A model generated the notes under the pieces. The model did not search any database, was not told the origin of the DNA, and saw only the letters and a program-made list of their open reading frames with translations. DNA of 64,000 nucleotides from Chaetorhynchus papuensis (Eukaryota > Chordata > Aves > Passeriformes > Rhipiduridae): NCBI GenBank assembly GCA_013396525.1, contig VWYX01000082.1, positions 34,353-98,352 on the forward strand. Reading direction: 5' to 3'. Made by a program: the position numbers and the translations under genes. Below are positions 50,801 through 62,800 of the stretch, in pieces. Positions within the stretch are counted from its first letter, which is position 1. Each line of letters begins with the position of its first letter.

Positions 50801-53800
50801 GGAAGATTGAACTAAAAGAGTTGATAAGAGAACTGAGAATTCTAATTCATCTGCTGATTAAATCAAATATGTTAATGAACTTGCTTAATTATCAGGTTAT
50901 TGGACTCCAACTAGTGTAAACAAGAGTTGTCTCTGCATAAAAACTGTGCATCTTAAAGCTGTACCTATTTTTTCCTGGCATTATAAGGTCTATGCAAATT
51001 GAAAAAGAAATCCCGTATCATAGTATAGCTTACTTTTTATGGGAGAAAATAGCTTCAGTTGTGAAAGGGTTTGGTCAGATTGTCCTTAGGGAATGTAGTG
51101 GAGATCTTTAAGCAGTTACTATTTCTGTCTGGTTTCTCTGCCCACAAAAAGTGATGTTAGTGTCTCTCCTAAGGGAAGAATGGCTGCATGCATCATGTCT
51201 GTGTGTTTCAATTCTTTGTGGACTATTTACCTGTCCAAATCTTGCACCATCCAGCAGTTATTAAAATACCAGCCTTTGCATGAGTATGCCTGAGGCACAT
51301 ACTTGTGCCTTTCCTCAGCTGTGGGTGTTTGGGGTGCAGTGAGATGTCTTGAAAGCTCTGCTTTAACTGTAATAACTTAGCTCTGTAATAACTTAGTATT
51401 GCTGAAGCCATATTTGTTATGAGTGACTATTCACTTCTGCAGCACCTTTAACACAAGATATATCCATGTTTCTCAAATGGCTTTTATTAGGGTCTCGCAA
51501 AACAAAAAGCCCCAAACCATTGAAATAAGGTGGTTGCACTGGGTCAAAAATCACACATTGACCCAGTATCAAACAGAAGTCCTGTTTGAAACCCATTTCC
51601 CCAGTTGAGCGATTCAGGTACAGTTTTATTACACTGCAATTGTATTGAGAACTAGGTGATACCAAGTCTGGTTTCAAACAAGTCCAGCCTTGCCCCAGTG
51701 TCCCCATCTAAGTGAATCTAGTGAGCACTAAGGGTTTGATGGGACTCTCTGAAGCTAAAGCCACTTTAATGTTTACCTGAAGGAGATGTTAATGGCTTGG
51801 CAGGTGTGTAACTGACAGGTCTGCTGCACTGCCAAGTCAGAGGAGGCAGGTGCTAGTGCACTGTGTATAAATATACTCTGAAGGTCAGCAAGAACACCAC
51901 AGAGGGAAACTACATACGGACTAAAAGATACAGAAATACTCCCATGGCAAAAATTTTACGTTAAGAAATTTTTCGGAACATGCAAATAAAATACGGGTTT
52001 AGACCATGTTAAAACACAAAACAACAAAAAATAACTACAAACAAACCACACAAGCACTTAAGTTTAAGAAAGACAAGTTATGCGTGTATCTAAGCTGCAT
52101 GAAGGATCTGGAGACCATACCTCAAAGTTCAGCTGTGGATAGTCAAACAAGCTGCCCACCCAAGAAAGGCCTGAGTCAAGGAAGCTCAGCAGGGCAAGGA
52201 AGGCGATCACATTCACAGCGATGTTTGCTACCAGCCGAATGGAAGTAGAGGCACCCTGACTGGCTGCTTCCAGCAGATTCTTTGATTCACTTTGCCAATG
52301 CAGAAAAAAACAGAGTGTGAACATCTTTAAATTCAAGAACAAATAATAGAACTAAAAAGTACATGCACTTGATTAAAAACCTAGTACTGAAACTGTCTGT
52401 TTACTCACAGAGAAAATAATGAAGAGGAATCATGAGGTGAAATAGGATTTCCCTGTCCTCATGGCAGACACTTGAAGCATATGCCTGTGGTGCCCTGAGG
52501 ATGAATGCTGGTACATTCAGGGTTGGGAAAGATATGGATTAGATCTCAAAACCGTAGCACTACTAGGATTAGGGAGTGTCACTGCTCCTCTTCCATGCAG
52601 CCCTTGCAGAAATGCCTGAGCCGTTCAGGAACAGATCCTTACAAACATTTCTGCTTTGCCTGTCCTTCTCAAGAGAAGTCTCCCTGCAGATGGGCAACAA
52701 GTTTGCCACTGTTGCTGAAATGATTGCTCTGCCTTTGCTTTTACATGTTTGTATCTTCAGATTCATTACAGAAAAAAGGCAGCAACATTACAAATGGGAA
52801 AACCTTCTGGCAGGTCAGCAGGTAGGTATTTCCCTTTTTCTTTGAGGAGTTTATAGTTTGGCCCAGGTCCTTGGCATATGTTAGATTGTAATTGGGCACA
52901 CTCACCTGAATTCATAAATCAACCATTAGCAGTATATTAGTCTGTAATTAATTTATTGTTTGCACACCTACTATGTAATTCCCCTAAAATTTATATGTGA
53001 GGAGTTACTTTCCCAAACCTCATTTTTGCAGAAGTATTAACTAGTACCTAGATCAGCTTACCTTTTTGCCATTTGTAGGCCACTCCTCAGAGTTACCAGA
53101 GGCTTTTCAGTTTCAGGCCAGAATAATTTGGAGGCAGCTAATGATGCTGGTGCTGACATGACAGAAGCAGTCAGCAGGTGGGAGGAGGAAACCTAGAATT
53201 CCAGGTGATAGAAAATACTCCATGATAACCATATTATGCACAAACATGGAGGAAAGCAATTAAATTTGTTATTTGTTTGGATGATTTTTCTACAGGAGGT
53301 CATCAAAAGTTCATATTTCTCATAAGGAAAAGAAGATAATGAACTGTCAGAATACCAGGGATTTTTGTGGTTAATTCCTCCAGAGAAGAAAAAAACAAAC
53401 AGTGAGAATGATTGAGTGACACTTTCAAAGCATTTTATCTGGTCTACATACTTAAAAGATTTCAGATAAACCATATATTTTCTAATTCTCTTCCCCTGTC
53501 TTACCCCAAAAGAAATATATGCTCCTAAAACACTTCCAGCAATAGTTGAGAATCCTGCTGTCATGACTGCATGGAGTTCAGATTTGGTGATGTATGGCAA
53601 GTAGGGCCGTACCAGGAGAGGAGACTCTGTCTGGAAGTGAAAAACAAGTACCAAATTAAGAAATCCCTAATAAAAGCCCAAATATTTCTTTTATTAGCAT
53701 GGCAGAAAAATAAGTGTCTGCATCACACTTTCTTAGGTGTCTTTGACTAGTTAATCCTAGTGCTAACAAGTGCTGAAATTTCAACAGATTGGAGCTTTTT

Positions 53801-56800
53801 CATCCCAAGAAGGAGAATGTATGAAGACAATTCTGGCTGGTTTACTGTCTCCCTGAAAGGCACAATGAAATTGTCAAGAAATTCTATTCCATTTCTCAGT
53901 CACTTAGTGACAGCCAAAGGTCTGAGCCACAGATAAGGCTGTTTATTAGTCAAGTGAAACATGCCCCTCTGGCATGTGTGTGAGCACTTTCAGGAGGCAG
54001 TGTCATGCAGAGGTACTACTCTAAATCCTGAAGCAGTGTGATGTGGTGATGCACCCCTGCTAAATATCATGCTAATATTGCATTTGGACTTGGATGACAA
54101 TTGTTAACCTTTCTACTCTGCTTTTAAGCTTGGGACAGACATTGTTGTAAATGTGGGTTTCACTCCTTTCCCATTGAAGTGGTCTGCTAGATGCTGTCCA
54201 CTCTTTTTGTGGATAAGGCCTTATACTGCTAGCCCTGGACCTTAGTTTTCTGCTTTGTCTCTCCCTCTCCTGCCCTTGACTGCTTTGCATGCTGTCTTTT
54301 CATACCAGTTACTTGCCTCTTCAATTGAAAAAGAACCCTTGAAACTCTTATTTCTTCATAGCCTTGGAGTAATCTGGTAGGGAGACCTATCACCTACATT
54401 TATGCTTGACCTTCTGTTGGGAAAACATACCACTTCCCAAATCCACTCCATTGTGCATCACTACCAACATATGGACATACTGCAATTTTGGAAATCAACC
54501 ATCAGACTCGCTGTAGTGGAATCCTGGCTTTCTAAGAGATTATTTTTTTAATACACAAATGCTCAGTGAGCAGCATTATTTCCCTGTATTCTGTACCATT
54601 GTGTTAGCATGTTTTTCTGTGCTCCAACTCACCTGTCCCACAAATATGTTACCCGCAGCTACCAGAGACTCAACAGGAGTTGTCCCCATGAAAATGTGCA
54701 TTATCCAACCAACCTAAAATGATTTTAAAAAAAGAAATAAAAATTTGCTCTGCCTGTTCCATGCCTTTCTTGAGTTAATCATATCAATCTAAGAGTTCAG
54801 AGACATGTTACAATACTTCCTACGTTATGATTTCAGCTTCAAGGTACAGCACATTCATGTAATTGTTACATGCTAAAATAAGACAGAGGAGGAGTAATTT
54901 AACAGAACTGAGTGTACTCCAGGCTCCTTCTGGGCACAAATATGTTAAACAAAATGAAACAAAACAGATATTTTGATGTGTTCTTACTACTTATGTTCTT
55001 GTCCAAAGAGACTTGGATCATATGAAGGGAAAAAATGTGAAATTTAGATTAAGGCTAAAAATGTCTCATTGCAATTTTAGCACGCTAATGTCATCTAGGT
55101 GAGCACATTCTGGGGGCAGTGTCATGCAGAGAAGATGTCTTGAAGATTTAGAATCATGGTGCTTATATAACAATCTTGGGAATGTAAAGGGCAAAGTACT
55201 TTTAATTTAAGAGTATCTTTAAATAAGGTTTAACTACCACCATAGAGGATGATCTTTTTCCTCATATGGTAGTTTTACTGGACAGAGAGGACAGAAAATA
55301 GACTTCATCTTATCTTAGTAGACACTAGCACTAGACATAGATGCTGACAGAAACGATCACTTGGACAATGAGGTGAGGAACCTGCTTTGATCTTATTTGG
55401 GTATCTGTGATAGGAGGGTATATACAACTGGCTGAAATGCTTAGTAGAAATCCACTGTCTGTGACTTAATCTCCATCCTGCACTTTGAGGGCTGTGAGAA
55501 GGGCAGACGAAAAGGAAGATTTAAGCAACTATGGCATCTGAGGAATGCTAAAGCTAGCCAGGCAAATCTATCAATTAATATGACATAAGTAATGAAACCA
55601 GATTGAGAGACAGGAAGTGTGGTATGTGATGCCAATTAAGATTTTGCATTGGGAAAATTTGGAACTATTTCCAGGCTATGGTTCCTCTGCATGTGTTCAA
55701 AACATTTCCCACACTAGCCAAATGAGCACCTAATTGGCAAAAATGCATACCTTTCCAATCAGCCACTGCATGAATCCAACGTGGTAAAGCATAGACATAA
55801 CCGTACTGAAGAAAACCACAATTGGCAGTACCTGATTTAAGACACAAGATCATTAAAATTTATAGAGTGGTTTCCTGTCCTTTAGGCTATTTAATATTTG
55901 AAAAAGAGAATAATGTTTTTGGAGTTGTATTTACAGGTATTGAAAACTCATCTTTAAGTTTACAGTTAGGCTGTAAAATTTTTGACCTTCCTGTTTGTGC
56001 TGTAATTTTCATTTATCTACATAGTTTTCTAACACAACTGCAATTGTTTTGGAACTGTCTGGTTTAGCATGATATACATTAGATTAGTAGTCAGTTCAAA
56101 CATTTACATTCTTTAAACAGAATCTATTTAAATGTATATATTTACTAAATACAAAAAGTGAATATATGTCTTTACTGTGGCGACTGAAAAATACTTTCTT
56201 TCAACATAATTTAAAAGAATTGCATGAATGCCTAACCCACTGTCTGATGGATTATTAAATGTGTTGGGTTTTCATCCTGAATAAAACTAATATAACTTGA
56301 TTCTCAAGTATGTTAAATATACAGGACCCCATCACTTCTATGCTAATATACAAAAGAAAGAAAAATCCCACCACAAGTCCACAATTAGTCAGACAAATTA
56401 GTTACAGCTAAAACAGTACCACTGTCACATAAAAAGGGAAGGCTTCCTCAACCCTTAGTGTGGAGAGATTTATTTGACCCTCAGTGTTTGTCTGTCAGTG
56501 TCTCAGGAAAGCCAAGACCCTTGGACCTGATCAGTCTGTCAGCATACCATTAGGGGGACTCTTCACTGAGCAGTCCTGCTGGGTTGGAGCGTGGTTCAAC
56601 TGACTTAGTCAGGGACACACATCACCAGCATAAGGTAGACCTCTCAGCAGATCTTCCCCTGTATTAGAGTGTGTTATCCACTGCTGGCAACTGCTAGCAT
56701 CTATGAAGGATTCACACTAACACTTTATAGGATAACACTTTATTAATATAAAACCATGACAGGTTAAGGTTCGAAGATTGTTGGCGATAGTATCTGACTG

Positions 56801-59800
56801 CAAAAATATACTTGAAGGAATACACAGACAAGCTCAAATCCCCAGTAAAAGTATTCAGGGTGCATAGACCCTGTAGATGTTCCTACGGGAAAGAAGACAG
56901 GTTCAGCCCAGCGACAGATCCCAGCAGTTACGATGGGGTGTTCCCTAACTTTTCCCCCACTCTCAACTTACTTAAATACTATTTCTTTGTGTTTACATGG
57001 AGCTTGAATGACTCTAGTCATACGTACCTTCGTTACTGATTAGTGTAAAATTGATTCCCTTTGCTTTTAAAGATACAGTCAAAAAGAATGTAGAGCGCAT
57101 CCCAGTGAAGGGTGGCCGTACCTCGAGGGCATGGAGGTGTGCATTAATATCATTATTAGGGTTTAATGAAGGAAGTTCATCTAAGGAGAGGGATTTCGCC
57201 ACAGTTGCTGGCTCAGCAGTGGGACATCTTCCCCTCTTTCCCTGGGTTGACAGTTGGTATGCAGCTTATCAGCTACAAAGTACCACCAAGTTCCCTTCCC
57301 TGCAAGGATTTCCACAGAGCCTAGCCATGGTGTCTCCACTCCGCTCCACCCTCCATGCCATCCCCCTTAGCAGATGATGGGGAATCATCATGGAAGAGGT
57401 TTCAGGTCATGCACCAAACATATTCCATCCAGGGAGCAGCAACTGTGATTTACTGTGTATTATAACTCCAGCTAAGATACTAATATAACCCCTCAGCTTC
57501 CTCTAAGTGCATCCCCAGTTCCCAGTCCACAGGGCCGCACTCATTTTCCCAAAGCCACATAAGCTTCCATGTGTGCTCACTAATGGCATAATGCATTTTA
57601 AATAAAATCAAGTAGCAGAATGAAAAACAACAAACCACTTTGTTAGTTCAGGTCTTTTCAGTAAACAGACGCTATGCCTTTCTAGAGGAGAGTTGGTGCT
57701 ATGAACAATTTCGATAAACATTTAGAAACTCAATTTTGATGATCAGAACCTTTCACTGAAATGACAGACTGCGATTAACCAATATTGTTGTGCTATTCGA
57801 CAGGTTAATATAATGCTGCTTTCTCTAGTTTGGTTCTTTGATCTTTTTGCAATTCTGTAGGGATAGTTTCCATGCAGTAATAGCAGAAACTTTAGATCAG
57901 TAAAATATCTTTCTCCCCTGCCTTTTCTTTTGTTATTACCATACAGAGCGGGGAGTTAAAATTGTTGGCTGCTCTCAACTCCCCTCCCATTTGTGGCCTG
58001 ATGTTAACCTTTGTCCTTATTTTCCTTTAAAGAAGTTGCTATTGATGTTTAAGGAACATCCTGCTTTTTCATACACTCCTATAGCGTGACCTTCAAAGCA
58101 AAGCCTTTCTCAGGGAACCATAATTCTCCTGGTGTAAAAAAGAAGCTACAGATTTAACAGAAGTCTAATTTCTTCCTTGCTCAAAGAAAACTTTGCCTTT
58201 CGTAGTCAACAGGATAGAAGACTTAGTACTAAAAGGCCTTTTTCATCTACTTAACTACTTGGAAGTGCTTATTTATGTGGGCAAGTGAGTTTTTTCAGAA
58301 CTCTGAAACTGCATCTGCATGCACAAATACACATTTAAAATACCCCAGTTCGTGCATGCAAATGTGTGCCTTTTTGACTAATTAGTACTTCCAGAACCGT
58401 GTGCTCAAAGGCACTGGGGGGCTGGTGGGACTGGTCAGAACACATACAGGTGTGCATATGCACATATGGGATGTGTTTGCTCTGGTAACATGTCCACTTC
58501 ACCTGGCAGAAAAATGATGTGTCCCTGCATTTTGCTAAGGATGCAATATGGATACAACTGGACTCTGAGTTTTCTGCAAGGACATATCCTGTCCCTTGTC
58601 TAATCTCTCAGGAGCTAAGCATTGTCCTTTGGAGGATGCTTTGAAGTATCTTGGGGCAAGATTTGGAGAGCTCATCACAACATGCAAAGCCCATAAAATA
58701 TCTGAAAGACACACAAAACCACTTTGGACCAATTTAATGTCTAAGTAAATGACAAGTGTTTCAAGAGAGAGCAGGCAGGCGTGTCACTCACCGTTGGAAG
58801 AGGGAATTCCCTGTCTACAGCAGGAGCAGCTGGAACATGTTTTGGTATTGCTGTACACTTGTCTGCCATTATATATATATATATCTGCTGCTCTGAAAAT
58901 CAACTCATGGGTTTTGTTTTCTTGTTTTTCAATGTGAGAATAATCTACTTGTTCCTGTTATCATCTTCTAGAAATTCCATGGTTTTTCTGGCTTGAACCA
59001 TAGCATATGACTGATGGATGTTTGCCTATACAGAAGCGAACTAGGGCTGACTGGTCCCTAGTTATGGCTTTAGTAAGCAAAGTATTTTGCATCATCACTG
59101 AGGCACTAAAAGCCACCTTGGGAAAGAATCATATTCATAAGGCATTGTCAAAAACTACAGAAAAAATAACACAGGGGTGTGGGAATTAAATAGTTTCATC
59201 CCTAAAACATGTAGTTGGAAATAAAAATTGTTATTTGAGTGCTCAATAGAGTAAAAGTGAGAGGAGCCTGGAAAGTGAAACTAAAGTTGAAAAAGTACTG
59301 CTTTTAAAATATATTTTATATTTATTGATGAAATGCTTAATTTATTTTTCCCTTCTAAGATGTTCTGACTATTCTTAGTAGCAGGCTAGTTTACAGATAG
59401 CACCTTCTTTCTCGAGTAATGAAAGAGCTTAGTTTGAAGAATATTTAATTTGGAATATCACCTCAAGAAAAAATAAGATAAAAGGCATGTAAGCCCATGG
59501 TCAGGTATCTGAAATATGAAAAGAATGGTCTCTGAGTAAGTCCTGATACGTTTCTCATATTTGTTTGAGAACAATTATTTATTTGTTATTTGGGTTGGTT
59601 TGAGGTTTGGGGTTTCTTTTGCCTTATATGTTCTTGATTCCAGCCTAAGCAGGCATTGTGGCAAGGACTACTTCTCAGACCAAAACCAGGAAGGATGCTG
59701 GTACATACTAGAGAGCACAGAGCAGATAAACTGTGTTCCAGCTGTTTCCCAAAAAGGTCTCTTAAGAGAAAGATGGGAAATCTCCCTGTGATCTTACTAA

Positions 59801-62800
59801 TGCAATAGTAATGTAGTATCATGTAATTTTTCCTTCTTATGCAGCCTCTAGCTCTTTTCCCACGCATGAATACACATCTACGCTCTCCAATTCTTCAGGG
59901 AGAATGTCTGTGAGGCAGTGATCTGCACAGCACTTAAGGGTACAACAACATAGCATGGTAGAGCACTTTTACTCATAGAGAGGTAAGGAAGGTAGGCAAG
60001 AGGTAATATTTCTGTCAGTGGCCAGGTACAAGCCTTTTAACCTATTCCCTGTAGAAAGATATCCCAAAGTTCTGTCTACATGCAATATATGTTGTTATAA
60101 TTAGACTAAATAAGTGCAATCTATCTCAATGTGTAGCAGTGAATGACAGGGTTCCCAAATTTTCTATTCAGAATGTTAAATAAGGAATAATTTACCTGTT
60201 GGTTTCTCTGGTGACTACATAGGTATCACAAGACAAAATAAATTTATTTCCCAGCTATACTGTTCCTCTTACCATTGTCTATCTGCCACATACAGCATAT
60301 AACAACCGTCTTACCTTAAAAGCAAAGAAATGATCTGTGTATTTGTCACCAAACACAAACTTGGCACCAGTATCAGAGTACTCCAGAAAAGTCTAGGGAC
60401 AGAAAGCAAAGTAACTTAGCCATAAGCCCTGGGTACCTGACAAAACCCAAGAAAATATTGCTAGTTGTCTTGCAGAGATACGGTGAGGTCCAAGAAGCTT
60501 GGGCTCTGATTTGTGTGGGTCCAGGCCTCACTGACTGTGTTTGGCTGAATTGAGGGTCTCTACTGTGCTCTGTTGAGTACCCAACACAATAGAGGCCATA
60601 AGCTACACTGAAAGAAACATTTACTTTTTAATCCAAATATTGTGGTGCATTTCTATGCTCCATCCGATGCAAATAAGTAAAATAAATTATACAGCTTAAA
60701 ATGGAGATTTGATGGCTGAAGTAACTAGTTTTCAAAGGTGTAGCTAAGAGCTAGCCTAAGGGAACCTTCTACTTTTTAATTCTGATCCAGTGGTGCATTT
60801 TTATACTTCTGATGCAAACATGTGCATTAACGATACAGTTTAAAATGGAGTGAAAATACAGTTTATAATAGCTACAGCAATTACTTCTGACAGGAGAGAC
60901 TGTAAGACATGAAAATATGAAGCCAACAAAAGGGGGCACCAGACCTGCTTCGGCCAGAAACTGAGAACCTGGTGACAAAACCCAGATGACTCCCACTGCC
61001 TGCAGATGAGACAGATGGCAGATCTGTGTCTTTGCTCCCACACAGAGACAGTACATTCTGCACTGTCTGATTTGACATGTGCTTAATTACCTGTGAAGAA
61101 CAGCTGTGAGAATAGTAACCCTGGGGTGAAAAGTCTCAACATCCTTCAGGGGATACTCTCTGATACATATTTTGGATATTGCTTATTCATTACTTTACAT
61201 CAACAGACTTTTAAAAAAATTTTGTGTCTTCAGGGACACCGGCGGACAGATCCCGTCCACTTTCTTCAGATCTCTTCTGGCACGCAGATGTGGATTTTGC
61301 CACCTCTATGTATGTGAATTAATCTTCTTATATGTTATGAGGACTATGAAATGTCCCTGGTGCCAGGAATGTTGCTGCTATCAAGACAATTAGGGGTGTG
61401 CCTTAAATCCTAAGGCTTTTCAGCATATCACGTTTATCACAAGGATGATTTGGAGTTCCTATGAGTGCCTTGGCACAACAATAGTTTGTGTTTCAGTCAG
61501 TAGCTGAAACCTGTAGGTCTACACAATTTACAACTTCAGCCCAATGATGGCAAAGCCATTAATAAGTGGAATTACTCTGGCCATTGTATTAATGGAACAA
61601 AAAGTAAATGAGAAGAAGGTTAAAGTCAGGAAGTCAATTACCGTTCTGAGAACCCATTTTTCCTCAAGAGGAGAAAAAAATCAAGGGACAAATGGATCCT
61701 TGAACAGATTGTTCATATAATGTAAGACTCTCAAGAGAGAAGATCATATTAAACAAGTAAGGATTTTGCTCAATAGCTTACCTGGATCTGAATGCCTAGC
61801 CAGTTAAATACATTAAAACCCACTTTGGTCCTCAGAATAAGAACCCCAAGAATAAACTGCATTCCTATTCCTGAAAATACTGGTCTCCAAGCAACCTAGA
61901 TAGACAGAAAAATAAAGAAACTGCTTGTTATTTAAATAAATAATTGTTTACTTTGGATGTTTGCTAAAATAATGTAAGGGGATTGTCTGACTATACTGCA
62001 GGATAGGAGCAGCTGCCAAAACAGGTTGTAGGGGACTTGGATCTTCACATATCCAGACAGAGAATAAGGAGATATATCTATATTTCTATAAGGTTTGTCC
62101 TTGGGTAATTTCAACTCTGTTTGTGTCCCCTAGCTTTAAAGACTTTTGATACTTGAGAACTACTCAGTTATATATCGTGATTCATCATTTAAAGGCAGTC
62201 ATAGAAAAAACTGTGGCTGCCTGTGATGAGATCCTCTTCACTACACCGACAATTCCTGTTCTTCTACCTCAGAACACATCTTTGTTTTGTGAAAATTGAA
62301 TCAAATTACTTACAAGACAAAGAACTGAGATGGCATTTTCTAATCTAATCAGATCATATTTGAATAACACAAACCAATTAGGTGTAACGAGGACTCATGG
62401 GAGAGCACAAAGCATTTGGAGTATGAGTTTTCACCTTATTTGGAGACAGCAGCAGTTGGGTGAGTTCATCAGTCCTTGCTGAGAGGACTTCACCTGTTAT
62501 GAAAGTCTCGGCATTGATGCAAGACATGTTGCAAATTATTGGGGAAACCTGGTGACCTGGACAATGGCTATATGATTAGTGAAAGTATGCAGAATTATGT
62601 GATGCATGCAAACAGGAGTAAAAGCTAAGGTGGTAGCTGTGGTGGCTGAACTAAGCCCTTTGTAATACCACTGCAAACCAGAGTGGATGTTTCTGACGGA
62701 AAATTAAAATAAATGACATTTATGAGCTTATGGGAGTGAGTGGGCAAAAGGTGAGGATCTCAGCTCAGCCTCCGCTGCTGAATTTGCAGTGGGAAACAAA

